Assembly (NCBI GenBank): GCA_007922305.1
Contig: ML677366.1
Coordinates: 15,848,338-15,912,337, forward strand
Direction: 5' to 3'
Length of the DNA stretch: 64,000 bases
DNA from: Dermatemys mawii
Taxonomy: Eukaryota; Chordata; Testudines; Dermatemydidae
The position numbers and the translations under genes were made by a program. Shown piece by piece: positions 12,241 to 23,739 of this stretch. A model generated the notes under the pieces. It saw only the letters and a program-made list of their open reading frames with translations. It was not told the DNA's origin and ran no database searches. Each line of letters starts with the position of its first letter. The first letter of the stretch is position 1.

Positions 12241-13108
12241 AAAACAAAGACAAACTTTGTTTAAGGCTGTGGAAGTCTGAGATGAAAGCAAAGCATTAAA
12301 TTGTATGATCAGTTGTTTATATGTTCTGATCTGTATAAACATACAAACAAAGCTACACAATGAGATTTTTTTTCTCAGTTTTGTCTTATTGGCATTGGTG
12401 TTAGGGGGTAAAACAGATACTTGGTATATAAACATTGTTTACAAAATTGCCTTTGTGATGTTATTAATCCAATTGTCTGATGACTGGTTGTGTAAGAATC
12501 TGACCTAACTGCACAGGTCCCAATTCCTTAGCCAGCTGTTGCAAAAATGCAAACAGAAAAGCTCTACAGTCATTTAGGAAATGCAGTTATGCAAGACACT
12601 CAGCTGGGTAAAGACATTTGTTTTTCAGAGTTGTACCTCACTATTATCTACTAAGCATTTTATTTCCAGTGTTCCATAGTTAACAGCTATAGCTTTCCCA
12701 ACAACCAGAAGATAGGAAGGCTCTGCTCCAGTGAAGAATTTTTTTTTCAAAAACAGCAGAATCAGCATGCAGGAAAGAGTTGGTGCCAAGAATGGTCTTT
12801 GATACCAACAGCTCAAGATCCACCTCCCCATGACGCTGGCTCTGGTAAGAAGTGCTATGAGGTTTTGCTTGCCCTGAGGCTTTCTGAAAGTGCCCTGCAA
12901 GTTCTAGAGCTCAACCTGAAAGTCCTGGAGAGCCACTAATGTTAAAACAGAACAACAGCAGGGCCTGGTTGAGGGACTGTCAGGCCCCAACACCATGCCA
13001 GGTGACTTTGGGGAGACAGGAGGTGCTTCTGGGAAACATCCAGCTTGCCTACTCTGCTGAAGATGTTGTCCACTAGCAAAGCCCCATAATTAGATTTTGT
13101 TATTCTCA

Positions 13109-13110
<2 letters not shown>

Positions 13111-13161
<51 letters not shown>
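13111..13161. repeat. (AG)n microsatellite, about 25 units
   Basis: Uninterrupted AG dinucleotides, with pure purine on one strand. This tract explains the serine/leucine run in the minus-strand open frame 12942-13247, which is not a gene. Confidence 0.97.
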
Positions 13162-13164
<3 letters not shown>

Positions 13165-13692
13165 GCTATACAGTAACCATGCACACACACTAAAGATGTT
13201 CCTACCAAAAAGGATAGGTAACTACAAGTAGGGTAGGTATGTCCCATTCAGAGGATTTCTTATTTGCCTGCAAGAAGGAAAGAAACCCTTTTAAAGGGTT
13301 ACTTATAGATTAAGTAAACTGAATTTTTAGAGGTTTCCCTAAAACTGAACCTTTGGACTTTTCTGATGACTCTTTAATTGCTACAGATCTGATACACTGA
13401 TGAGCATCTCCCAGAGGTCATCTCTGCTACAATGAATCACCCAGATCGATTGTATATCATGTGCTCCAGTATTAGAGTCTGAAAGAACAGGTAACTCACT
13501 CCCTTTAAGTTTTTTTTTTCCTGCCGATGCATGTTCTTTAGATAATCAATTAGAGGATTTAGACTTCTATAAAAAGGGTTTAATTAATGGAAAACTATAC
13601 ACTTTATGAAGCAAGGGCCCTGTTTGGAATGCACATATGCCAAGAAAAATCAAAGTAATTTTAAGTTACAGTATTGCAGAATTATTATTTAC

Positions 13693-13752
13693 CGCCTGTG
13701 GGATAAGTAACTTTCTGTCTCGGACTTCATCTCCTCTTTCAAATGTTGCTTC
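13693..13752 (-). CDS. candidate 60-nt coding exon of unnamed gene
   Basis: Minus strand: acceptor ttacttctttctgttgag, then twenty codons reading EATFERGDEVRDRKLLIPQA, then donor GCG followed by GTAAATAA. Length is exactly 60 nt, phase 0 at both ends, and charged residues dominate as in genuine protein. Two CpG-containing codons (CGA, GCG) persist in an AT-rich, CpG-poor neighbourhood, which hints at constraint. It is phase-compatible with the flanking candidates at 15114-15189 and 10131-10195. The family is not recognised. Confidence 0.6.
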
Positions 13753-13759
13753 CTCAACA

Positions 13760-15113
13760 GAAAGAAGTAATTAAAATTTTCAGAGCACTCCGGATATGCA
13801 GAGCACTATTTTAGCACCCAACACTGTATCCTGCTTTTTATTTTGCCTCCAACCCCTATCCAGCCTCCTACACAAATCTGGAAAGAACATGCCAATAGAA
13901 AAGTTTCCTCCACATCTGTCCCAGTTTAAGGGTAAATGAAAGTCAGTTCAAGTATTTTCAAGTGTGCCCTTAGTTCAGGTATTGTATTATAAATATTTTA
14001 CATTTGTTTTTCCTTTGTAATTGACACATTCATTTTCATACTGACTTCCAGTACCAACCTGACAGTGGTTTCATTAATGCTCCCCACAATAAAACATTAA
14101 CAAGGCTTTTAATTTTATTAAAATATCAACACCAGAAGAGTTAAACACATCCTGGTTTCAATTCTAAATAATCATTTAAATGCCACAGCAGCTTGTGTCT
14201 TTGTATTTTCAATACATTTTGAAGTTTGCACTCTCTTGCAATTGATCCCATATGAAGCTTTAAAACAGTTCAAATAAAAAGAAATACAAATGTCAAGAAA
14301 TGGGTTTGTATTTTTGTTTAATGAGTTCTCTTCACATGCTAGTGATGCAGTTTTTAGTTCCATAATAAATGTAGCAGAATTGTCACTAACTATGCAGCAC
14401 CTTCAATCCACCGATCTCAAAGTGCTTTACAAACAAATATAGTCCCATATCACACAGAGAATGTGTGTCTGACCCATCAAACCCTTTTCTATGCCAGAAG
14501 TCCCACTATGAGGCCAACTCAAGTGAATAAGGCTTTGAAGATCAAGCTGCGCCCTGCAAAGTGCTCAGCACCTTGCATGATCTCACAGGAAGCCTGTAGC
14601 AAAGTCTAGAATATATCCCCAAATCCGATCCCCGCTTCTGTGCCTTAACCACAAGAACATCCTTTACCTTCTTCTGGTCTGTTAAAACCACCGCAATATT
14701 CTTAATTTTAAAAAAATGAAACAGCAACAGGTTTTTTGATCTTGTGACTTAAACCGAGTGAGAGAGATGGGCATGAAGATGGGTTTTTTTTTTGCTTTGA
14801 TGGCCTCATTCTGCATTCTAGATCTCTAACAACAGTGGCAGTTCTCTCACACATGTGAAAAAATAAATACAAGAGCCAACAAGTTTAGTTTTGTCTCTGA
14901 CAATATATGTTTACCTGCTGAAAAAGTAAGTATAAGGAAGCCATCTTAATTCACAAGCCAGGGGGCATTAAGGCAGCCTTTGCTTTTGACTCATGCTACT
15001 GTAATAAATACACCATCTCCTATATAAAAAAAAGAAGTTAGTGACTAGCTCTTTGTTTTTATATTTAGAGTCACAATAGCAACCCAAACTCAAGAGGAGC
15101 ACTCAGTTCCTAC
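13760..15113. other. presumed intron with an old SINE-like fragment
   Basis: At about 14386-14440 the phrase ccgatctcaaagtgctttac resembles the 5' part of the MIR-like repeat found at 4930. The rest is unannotatable AT-rich sequence. The minus-strand open frame at 14542-14727 has an acceptor-like tract (cggtggttttaacag) but no donor that makes a sensible exon. Confidence 0.4.
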
Positions 15114-15189
15114 CTGTGCAGGCTCAAAGCTGATGACTGTGACAGCACTGACGCATTCTGGGCATGCTTTTGAACAAACATATTCCTCG
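15114..15189 (-). CDS. candidate 76-nt Cys-rich coding exon
   Basis: Minus strand: acceptor side tgcctttctttggctgtgacctgag, donor CAG followed by GTAGGAACTG. After one leading base the segment reads EEYVCSKACPECVSAVTVIS then FEPAQ, ending in phase 0. The CxxxCPxC spacing is striking and could be disulfide- or metal-binding, but I do not recognise the domain. The open frame continues upstream of the chosen AG (through GCDLS), so the 5' boundary may lie farther out. Phase fits both the exon at 20985-21059 and the one at 13693-13752. Confidence 0.55.
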
Positions 15190-18104
15190 CTCAGGTCACA
15201 GCCAAAGAAAGGCAGCCATTATTTCAGCCATCCATTTTATGACTGACAAACACTTATCAGTCTTAATAGTGATTACTGCTCAATCTGAGCATACACAGAA
15301 TATCTTCAAATGACCTTATCTCTAGAGCAGGGGTTTTGAAGGCTGTGCAGAGGAGCTGTGCTGCTGGTGTTAAGTGGGTCCTTTTTTATCTGGAAGACCA
15401 AATGTTACATGTGCCTTGCAATCAGGTACCAAATTAAATTATTTTCATCCAAGTTTACAAGTACAACTTCTAAAGCCCAATGGATATATTACAACACCAA
15501 GAGTGGTAAAACCTGCTGCTTTTCATGGGATTCTCTGCTTGGCAGAAATGTGGTATAACAAAATCAGTCCCCATAACTGGTGACTGCTACCACAAGGAAA
15601 TTGATGGCAGTGGTTAAGCAGCTATTAGTGTTTCTAAAGCAAACACATAAAAGGCAAGAATGATCAGAGATGGACACACACCACAATACGAATGCAAAAG
15701 TGATATTAATAAAACTGTTAACTTTTTTTTGTCATTAAACTTGTGTGTGCCTTTACTGAAGCTTACAATATATTTATTATTACTTTTATATATAGGGTGC
15801 TTGGAGAAAAAGTACCTTAGATGCATATAATTTTGTTTATGTCATTACATGAAATATTCAAGTTAAACAAAGGAATTCTAGGAGGCTTCTACTTTGTCTC
15901 CTGACAAACAAAATGTCAGGAAGACAAACAGTCCTTAGCCATAAAACCATGGATTATTACCCCTAAAAGTGTTATACAAACTCAGAAAAACTCCATTTTA
16001 ATCTTCACATTGCTTTAACTTTGTACTAATTTCTTTTGTGCTATGTTTAAAAGGTGTATTTGTTATTGAAATTTGTGGTTTTATTAAATATTTTGTATGA
16101 TGTCTAATTGCTGTAACACACTGTAATTGTAAGGAACGTGCATCAAGAGATAACAAACCACTAAGAGCACAGTGCTTTACGTACCAACATGTAAACTATG
16201 ACCTTGTTAAACTAATTACTAAGAAGCCATTTAAATAGAATATTTATATTAACTGGAAAATTAATTATTGGTAGAACTCAAGCAATTCTCTCACCCAACT
16301 CAGGCAGTCTTTTATTTATAAAAAACAGGATCGTTTGGCCTTTTTGACAACAGAACTGCATTTTCTGTCAAAATAATAAAATTGAAAAATTTATCTCAGA
16401 AAAATGGACTGAATAAAAAAAAGTTGAAATTAACTTTAAAAATTAGCTGATGTTTTCCCGCCATGAGAAGAACAAAAGGCAAGAAGAAGAGTGTGGCAAA
16501 TTTGTTAGGCATATTCAGGAGCTGAAGGTGTCATGTAGGACAACCCTGAAAGCATGGAGCTAATAGAAGAGTGAAGGCAACCAATTCTGAATCTAAACTA
16601 CACTGAAAGAGGTGTGTTTTCCTATAATTTCATAGAAATAGGAAGGAGACGAGCATAAAAAAAAACTCTGAGGTGAGCATCTCTCTCACACCCACACACA
16701 CTGTTTAAAAGCAAGCACTCCACAACTCATCCTATCCACCTTTACAATCAAGCTGCCATGACAGCTAAAAAGAACAGAAAAGACTTAAGAGATCAGCCCA
16801 AGAAAAACCACCCCAAAATTGGTGAGAGAATGTTACTAAAACATTGCCAAGAGATTAAATTTTAAAAATAAAATCCTGTCCAGTTATTAGTCTCACTGAT
16901 TAATAATTATTGGTAATAACTTAATGGGTTCCACTTGTCCTCAAACAAATATTTTGATCATATATAAAAAGTTTTTCAAGTATCTATAAGAAGATACTAA
17001 GACTGAATTCGCAATAATTTTGGGAAACAATATACTTTGCTCTTAACTTACAAAATAAACAACCCTCCACCCCTGTAGGTGTCCACTCTCAAAAGATTTA
17101 ATCTCTGCTTAAAGCTCTCCACAGAGAGGCATACAGAAAAGGTTGCAATGTAAATAACCAGTTTATTATTTATTGACTGTCATTTGTGTTGTTTTATTTA
17201 ATGTTTTCTTCTCCTTTCTTTAAAAATAAAATAACCACAATTATTAACCAGGGCTATTTTGCTTTATTTTGATCCTGGTGTCCCCTAAGGTATGTAAAAG
17301 AACCCAGGACTAAAATAGTAGGAGTTACATGGCCTGAGATAGTCTTATGAATAGCCTGTATCAATAATTCCATCTTTTAATTCTGGTTTTCCCTAAATTG
17401 GCAGTAAGACAAACCATTAGTAAGAGCTGGCCAGCCATTTCCTGTTTCTCTGGACTAAATGTTTTAGTAATTTTTAAAATAAAATTACATGGCTGCAGCA
17501 ATTTAAAATTACTCTTTCCACCTCACCGAATATTTTCCTTCCATGCTTTTGCTTTAACTTTTTAAATCATGTTTATGATTTTAGCTCAGAATCCTGAACA
17601 GAAGCACAGATGCAATGGCCCGCACTAAGAACCACCTGTGCATTAGCTTCACATTAATGGCTGAACTACACATTTCTCTTCATCGGAGCACTAAGCAGCA
17701 GGAAATGCAAGCCCGTGCAAAATCTGTTTCCAAGAGCACAATGGATGACAGCTAGCACTGTCCACATTTCTGGGTGAGGGCAGATGATTGCCCTGTGGAC
17801 TAGACTGAAGGAGCTCTGGACACACCTCTTGCTACATCTGTTAAGAAAAGCACATTTCCCCATGAGGCCTCTCAAAAGACACAGTATTTCCAAGCACAAC
17901 CATTTAATGATCTTTCCTCCTTCCCCTAAGTAGTTCAGGCTTCAGAGCCATAACTGAGTCCTAAACTTAAAACATATTGATCTCTGATGGTACAATCCAG
18001 TCATAACTGCACCAAAATCTCAATGAAAGCACACACAACATATTATCACTAGGATATCACATCCTAGTGCAAAAGTCTAACAATAAAATTGTGCATCATG
18101 GCTT
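15190..18104. other. presumed intron, nothing recognised
   Basis: AT-rich sequence. Small open frames on both strands (such as 15358-15583, 15614-15826 and 17666-17899) lack motifs, and none is bounded by convincing splice signals. No complete mobile element is apparent. Confidence 0.45.
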
Positions 18105-18105
18105 G

Positions 18106-18235
18106 GGGCCAGATCCAGTTCCATTGACTGAATTGGGTAAGACTCCCACAGTGAAATCTTGGCCCCAGTAAAGTCAATGGGAGTTTGGTGACTAACTTCA
18201 GTATAGCCAGGACTTCAATAGCTTTGGATCAGGTC
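18106..18235. repeat. palindromic repeat (gtcaatgggag family)
   Basis: The copy contains ggggccagatccagttccat and, inverted, aatcttggccccagtaaagt followed by caatgggagttt. It belongs to the same dispersed foldback class as 2307-2373, with the centre displaced. Confidence 0.5.
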
Positions 18236-18244
18236 CTTAAGGAG

Positions 18245-20980
18245 CAGGGCAGGGTACATGTGAGGCACAAAGCTGAGACAAAAGGAAGGAAGGAACCAAG
18301 TACACATTTCAGCATCCACATTTTAACAATGCTACCCGTTGACTTGGTAAGAAACATAAAATGTGCTGAACAACTTGGCCCAACACATTGTTCTGACCTG
18401 AAGCACCATAACCTTATCATGATTTAACTAGCTTTTGTGTCTGTTGCATGAACCAAAGGTAGTGCCAATAAACAGGAAAGCAAAACCCTGGCTTGATATG
18501 CAGACTTGCATGGGTGATCAGAGCTTAACCAAATCACACTGGTTTGGAAGTGCATTCCATTTTCCATTCCATATGAGCAATAATAGAAACCAGGTAAGCA
18601 ATTAAGTAACACCTTTAATTATTATACACTAAAACAAATTGTTTCAGGCAGTTTTTCATATGACAAAAATCTACCCTTTAGACAATACTTAAAATCAGCA
18701 GGAGCCATCCAACTCAAAGGCAAATATACCTAGAAAATTTCTGTACTATTGCCAAACAAACTTAAATAGTATCTTCATGCATTTCTGTTACTACTCGTTG
18801 GCAAAAAAAAATCTGCTGGAAATGTATTCTTCACTACATATCACCTATGGTATGTTAGTTTAGCGGACAGAATTTTACTTTAAACAAAAAGGTTAATAAT
18901 TATAAGGGTAATAAGATAAACTGTAGTAACAAGGGGGCATAAATCTTTATAAGTAGTATATGGAGTACTTATCACCTAACAACAGGCCAGAAATGCTTCT
19001 AAATCTAATTTTTTATGTATATGTTTTCACTTTTAATTTTATATGTATTGCAAAAAAATAGTTCGAATTTTTTTAAAGAGGCAATTTATATTGTGGACCA
19101 ATGTATAATGAAACTTGATGGTTATACAGGGACTATCACTGAAAACTATTTAAATCATCGTTCCTTCATGAAGTGATAGCTAATTAATTCATACATTATA
19201 AAATGTTGAATGCTGCTGCAAGCTGGAGGCAAAAAAAGATCTAGATTATTCTTCACAGTGTGCCTTTTATTTAACGTTACTATTTTCATTCTGTTCTAAC
19301 AATTATTACAATTAATTCTCTTCAAAACGTGAAATGTATCCTATTTATAGCTCAGTATAAGTGATAAGTAGCAATTATGGGTTTTTTTAAATGCAGTAAG
19401 ACAGAAAATATTTCCACTTTAAAATATAACCACATAGCTGCAAGTAACAAGCAGAAAAGTGGGTTACATAATAGACTAATAGTTTGCTGTTCACAGTAAA
19501 TGCAGATTCAGAAACATTATATTTCACGTTGTATTACCTTTCTACTGAATAAGCAATATAGAGAGAGTACAAAGAGAGTAAATCGTTTTGCTCCTGGCAC
19601 TAGTATTCTATACATATAGTAGAATTTGTTATATCTGGACACAACAGATAAGATAGAAACACAGCTGTCTGCTGCGGCTGCTGCTTTTTCATTCAAGCAG
19701 CAAAACTTGAAATTAACATGAAATGAGATTTTGCACTAGAGAAGTGTTTGTGCTCAAATGTTTGAAGGGACAGGACATTATATTCCTCTACCCTATTTAA
19801 AAAACTTTCCAAATACATAAACATTATTATTCACATAGGTTATGATTGTTTTTTATGTTGGCTAACTAAAAGTTGTGGGTGGACTATCCCAGACTCAAAT
19901 TGCAAGGGATTATTCTGTCCTGGAACAACTCCTCATTAACTAAAAAAAATGTATAAATTCAGGCACACAACTGGTGCTCGCAGAACATCACAGAATTTAT
20001 CATCAATTTTTATACAAGATGGTCTTTAATAGATAAGGTGTTGACACTAACTATAGGTTCCCTCCAGTGGTTCTACAACTGATACCACATGATTATTAAA
20101 TTTCAAGTGAGAATCAAGCACACATCCTTTATCTTCAATCTGAAACTACTCTAAGTAAACCCTCAGTATTAGTAAAACAAAACAAAATAAAGTTGCTCTC
20201 TATGGTTTAACTTAATCCATATAATCTAATGCTGTTCAGATAACATAGGGCCTGACTAGGAGTTCTTTCTGTATCAGGAACACAGGATCAGATCCCTACA
20301 GTGGAAAGCCTGACAGAAATACCCCAGTTCCTCAATCCTCTTTGCACCCAATTCCACTGCTGCCACTCTTTTCCTCCAGCCAATTCATTTCAGTTTGTAC
20401 TTAACAGATACCTGCATGAGGCTCAAGAATACATTACTTAAGCCCGAAGCCATGTGAAAGTGCCTTGTAGATGGTTGACATCATGTTCTTCCTTAAAATA
20501 ATGTTCTGATTCAGGCAGAAATGTTGTTTTGCTAAATGCACCTCATTTATAGTCTGTAAAGAAGTAAAAATTATTCTGAACAGATGAACAACTAGCTTCA
20601 GAGATGGAAGAATGTTTTAGGGGAGCTGACTGGAAGCCCTAGAACCAGATGACCGAAACTTACATGAATCTTGTTAATTTCACAGCCACTCACCACTGAA
20701 TAGCAATGATGAAACTGACCAGACTTGTTAACTTGACTTGAAAACGTTCATGTTTTTGGCTTTTTCTCCCAGTTTTGGAGAACAGATATTTTCAAAACCT
20801 CAAAAATTTTAATTAAGTTGAAGTCAGGTTTCCTGGCCAGCTATACTTATATTCCTAAGTCACTTAGACACTTCTGAAAATTTTACCCAAAGCCCCAACA
20901 TTTATAGGGCTTACATGTCACACAGGAAGTGCCTGAGTCAACGGCCAACAACATCTCAACATGAAAAACAAAAAGAATCC
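18245..20980. other. presumed intron, nothing recognised
   Basis: Very AT-rich from about 18600 to 20300. Open frames at 18185-18612 show no coding-like composition or motif. No repeat termini or RNA genes could be supported. Confidence 0.45.
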
Positions 20981-20984
20981 TTAC

Positions 20985-21059
20985 TTAAGAAAGTGGCGTA
21001 AAAACCAGGGCATGGAGCGCATGATCCTTTTTTGAAGAAAGCAGCTCTCTCCTTGTCTG
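20985..21059 (-). CDS. candidate 75-nt coding exon of unnamed gene
   Basis: Minus strand: acceptor tctcaaatggttacag, donor AA followed by GTAAGGATTC. With one leading base, as the exon at 22519-22653 requires, it reads RQGESCFLQKRIMRSMPWFL then RHFL and leaves two bases that fit the exon at 15114-15189. Caution: a second frame is fully open and the third is open until its final codon, so openness alone is weak evidence. The acceptor pyrimidine tract is also only moderate. The call rests on phase fit on both sides and the good donor. Confidence 0.4.
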   Translation of the reverse strand, partial: QTRRELLSSKKDHALHALVFTPLS

Positions 21060-21117
21060 CTGTAACCATTTGAGATCTGGTCTTATGGTCTCACAACTTT
21101 TCTAAAAACATAACCAC

Positions 21118-21905
21118 CACCATACTGGATCAGACCAGTGGCCCACCTAGTTCAGTATCCTGTTTTACAACAGTGGCTTGGCCAGTGCCAGATGCTTCAG
21201 AGGGAATGAACACAACAGGGCAACTATTAAGCAATCCGTTCTCCGGCATCCACTCCCAGCTTCTGGCAGGGAGAAGTTTAGGGACACTCAGAGCATGGGG
21301 TGATGTCCCTGACCATCTTGGCTAATAGTTAGAGCCCTGCGCAGATACAAATTTGTATCACGGATGCAAATATAAATCAGTCTCCGTGGAACTGCAAGGT
21401 TCTCCCTGGAACCGCAGCAGTAAAAGGAACAACAACATGTGGGGCCACATGTGGCTGCTCCCAGGAACCAGCACCCCATGCCAGCAGCTCTACTGCTCCC
21501 AGCCCCTCTACTGGGACGGGCACCAGGCAGCTGTCCCTGGTCACGCTCTTGTGTTCAAGAGGCATGCACTCCTCCAGAAAGGAGATGCACACAACTGTGT
21601 AGAAAGGACCAGGCAGGGCTGGGGATGGGGCTTTGGCAGCAAAGCCACATCGGAGGAGCTGCCAGCGCTGGCTCCTGGGGACAGCAGCCCCATGTTCTGC
21701 TCCTTTTGCCACTGCAGTTCCCGAGAGAGCCCTGCGTTTCCGCAGATACCGTGGATATACGGTTTTATCCACACAGGACTCTGCTAATAGCCATTGATGG
21801 ACCTATCCTCCATGAACTTATCTGATTCTTTTTTGAACTCAGCCATGCTTCTGGCCTTCACAACATCTCCTGTCAACAAGTTCCAAATGAAGTAACTTAA
21901 GTTGT
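21118..21905 (+). mobile_element. CR1/LINE-type dispersed repeat, split by a hAT
   Basis: The left half (ccatactggatcagaccagt ... cttctggcagggagaagttt ... cttggctaatag) and the right half (ccattgatggacctatcctc ... cttttttgaactcagccatg ... ttcacaacatctcctgtcaa) are, from memory, contiguous parts of an abundant turtle repeat of LINE 3'-region type. They are separated by the hAT at 21329-21782. There is no coding capacity. Confidence 0.65.
21329..21782. mobile_element. non-autonomous hAT, nested, 454 bp
   Basis: Perfect 8-bp duplication gctaatag at 21321-21328 and 21783-21790 flanks the insert. The ends are imperfect inverted repeats: agagccctgcgcagatac on the left, and agagtcctgtgtggataa as the reverse complement of the right. 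Additional inverted segments near both ends (gatacaaatttgtatc, gatatacggttttatcc) make it foldback-like. The GC-rich centre creates overlapping open frames on both strands (21353-21825) that are not genes. It inserted into the older LINE-type repeat. Confidence 0.88.
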
Positions 21906-21989
21906 TTCTAGTCAACTTATAAAATCTGTCTTTAGCACTTTTTTCCTAAAAGAAAAAGAAACACTAAAAGAAAAGAATTCCTGACATAC

Positions 21990-22105
21990 CTTAAGCTCAT
22001 TGCAAAGATAAGATTCTGGATATAATACCAATATGACTTCATTGAGTATGTCATAAAGCTCCAAAACAATACTAGATGAAAGTTTATATATAAAGTATGA
22101 GGCAT
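21990..22105 (-). CDS. possible 116-nt exon, phase-discordant
   Basis: Minus strand: acceptor gtttttgctttcattttggcag, donor AAG followed by GTATGTC. Both are strong. After two leading bases one frame reads ASYFIYKLSSSIVLELYDIL then NEVILVLYPESYLCNELK with no stop; a second frame is also open. The required start phase does not match the two bases left by the candidate at 22519-22653, nor does its end match 20985-21059. It is therefore an alternative or cassette exon, a cryptic exon, or evidence that one neighbour is wrong. No family recognised. Confidence 0.3.
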
Positions 22106-22518
22106 CTGCCAAAATGAAAGCAAAAACCTAGTAAATTATATTTCAGATGCGGTGACTTATTGGGTATGGTCAGTTTCACTGTCCTTTCCTATGCTGTAGG
22201 CCGAAATCTTGAATACCAATCTTATTAAACTACAACTCTGAATTTATCCACTATATGTAACATTCCAGATGTTGTACCAGCTGGGAACAGGCCCTTAGGC
22301 CATCTTAGTTGATCTCTTAGTCACTTTCCAGTTTTTGCCAGGCATTCTTCCAAAAATATGAGGGAAAGTGTTAAAAACAGATGTCAGAATTAATGTTTTT
22401 TTCTTAGTGGTAGGAAATACAGAAAACTTGCACCCCACACCTATTTTATGAAATATGAATGTCAACAACCATATGTTAATTTAAAATTAAATCATAACAC
22501 AGTAAACTTAATTCTTAC

Positions 22519-22653
22519 AGTGCTTTTTTGACAATGGGCCAGTCTCCATCAGTCTGTTCTTTGACAATATTACAGTCATTTGGATTTTTTTCATTAAATT
22601 GGCGAAAACCTATGACGTTGTCAATGCACAAATAGGAATTTATGTCCCTCATT
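22519..22653 (-). CDS. candidate 135-nt coding exon of unnamed gene
   Basis: Minus strand: acceptor aaattattattttttag, donor CT followed by GTAAGAATT. After one leading base it reads MRDINSYLCIDNVIGFRQFN then EKNPNDCNIVKEQTDGDWPI then VKKA, with two bases left over. The other two frames hit stops early, so the single long open frame is meaningful. Codon use is mixed, with conserved-looking Cys, Trp and charged residues. Phase (2 in, 2 out) matches the small candidate at 27123-27158 upstream and 20985-21059 downstream. If the donor were not used, the next codon would be a TAA stop, so a terminal exon is an alternative reading. Confidence 0.55.
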
Positions 22654-22965
22654 CTAAAAAATAATAATTTTTTTAAAAAGTAGCATAAAATGTAAAATAT
22701 AGGCTAGGATGACTGATTCACTAGAAGCTTTATGAGAATGCTTAAAAAACCATACATTATCAAACTAGTCTTGTGCATTTCTGTATTGTGTGTTAAAGAA
22801 CATATGATGGACATAATCACGCAAGAAGAGTTATTTCCATTTTTATTCACTACAGTGTGAGTGGAAGATGCTTGGTTCCTCCCAGGAGGTGCTTGCTATC
22901 ATCAGGAATGGGTCTGATGGGAGTTTTGCCAGGCACTTCAAAAAGTACTGAATTGAAAACTACGC

Positions 22966-23088
22966 CCTGATCCCTGAATCACTTCCCCATGTGTGTAACT
23001 TATGTGAACAGTCCCACTGATGTCAATGGGACTACTCACATGAATTAAGTTATACATGTGCATAAAAGTCTTTTCAGGGTCAGGTTGT
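22966..23088. repeat. palindromic repeat (cactgatgtcaatggg family)
   Basis: The outer arms ccctgatccctgaatcac and cttttcagggtcagg are inverted. The inner arms catgtgtgtaacttatgtga and cacatgaattaagttataca pair around cccactgatgtcaatggg. A near-complete foldback of about 120 bp. Confidence 0.7.
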
Positions 23089-23375
23089 AGACTATAAGGT
23101 TTTGTGGGCAGGGACAATCTGTTCTATAAGCTCTGTATACAATCCTAAAATCATTCTGTCCACACTCACGGAAGTACTTAAAACCATGCAGAATGAATCT
23201 TCTGACAGACTTCAACAAAACCTTTGTGCCCTATGTAGTACTTTAAGTCTGCCTTGCAGCATATTTCGAAGCATGATTTGGGATGTGATTAGAAACTGCA
23301 AGCTATACCCTGCTTTCGGGACAATTTTTACACTGTCTTTGTGTACATGAAGATTGGGCCCAATCTTTTAAATAG

Positions 23376-23735
23376 GGTTGCCACCTTTCTAATGTCTGGT
23401 AACTGGACCCTCAAGTCCCCATCCGGCTCCACTTCATTCCCCCACTCCCACCCTCTCCATCGCCTCCATCACTCACGGTCTTCATCAGCACAGCCGAGGC
23501 TGCTTTGCCCACTACCTGCAGACTGCACAGGGCCATGCACCATCGGTAGCTACACAAGTAGCCTGGCCCCAGAGATGGAACGGTTACTGTTGTTGCGATG
23601 CCTCTTTCCTTCTGCGTAGGTTTGCCACCTTTTCCAGATTTTTAAAAAACAGGACATCAAGGATTGTCCAATGGCATCCAGACACACAGGCCAAATCCTG
23701 GACTGTCTCGGTGACAATGAGGCAATCTTACTTTT
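23376..23735. repeat. dispersed repeat with two 'gttgccacct' heads
   Basis: The phrase agggttgccacctttctaat at 23376 is echoed by aggtttgccaccttttccag at 23619. The first is followed by a C-rich stretch, the second by a run ending near ccaaatcctggactgtctcg. This looks like two copies, or a head plus internal repeat, of one reptile repeat family. Class unresolved. The 92-codon plus-strand frame here is incidental. Confidence 0.4.
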
Positions 23736-23739
23736 AAAC

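Noticed and set aside
12942..13247. Minus-strand 101-codon frame with a Ser/Leu run
   Set aside because: The run is the (AG)n microsatellite; there is no other protein feature.
15327..15375. 'caggggttttgaaggc' resembling a hAT end
   Set aside because: No inverted partner or 8-bp duplication found downstream.
21353..21825. 144-, 131- and 128-codon frames
   Set aside because: They lie inside or run out of the nested GC-rich hAT and overlap on opposite strands.
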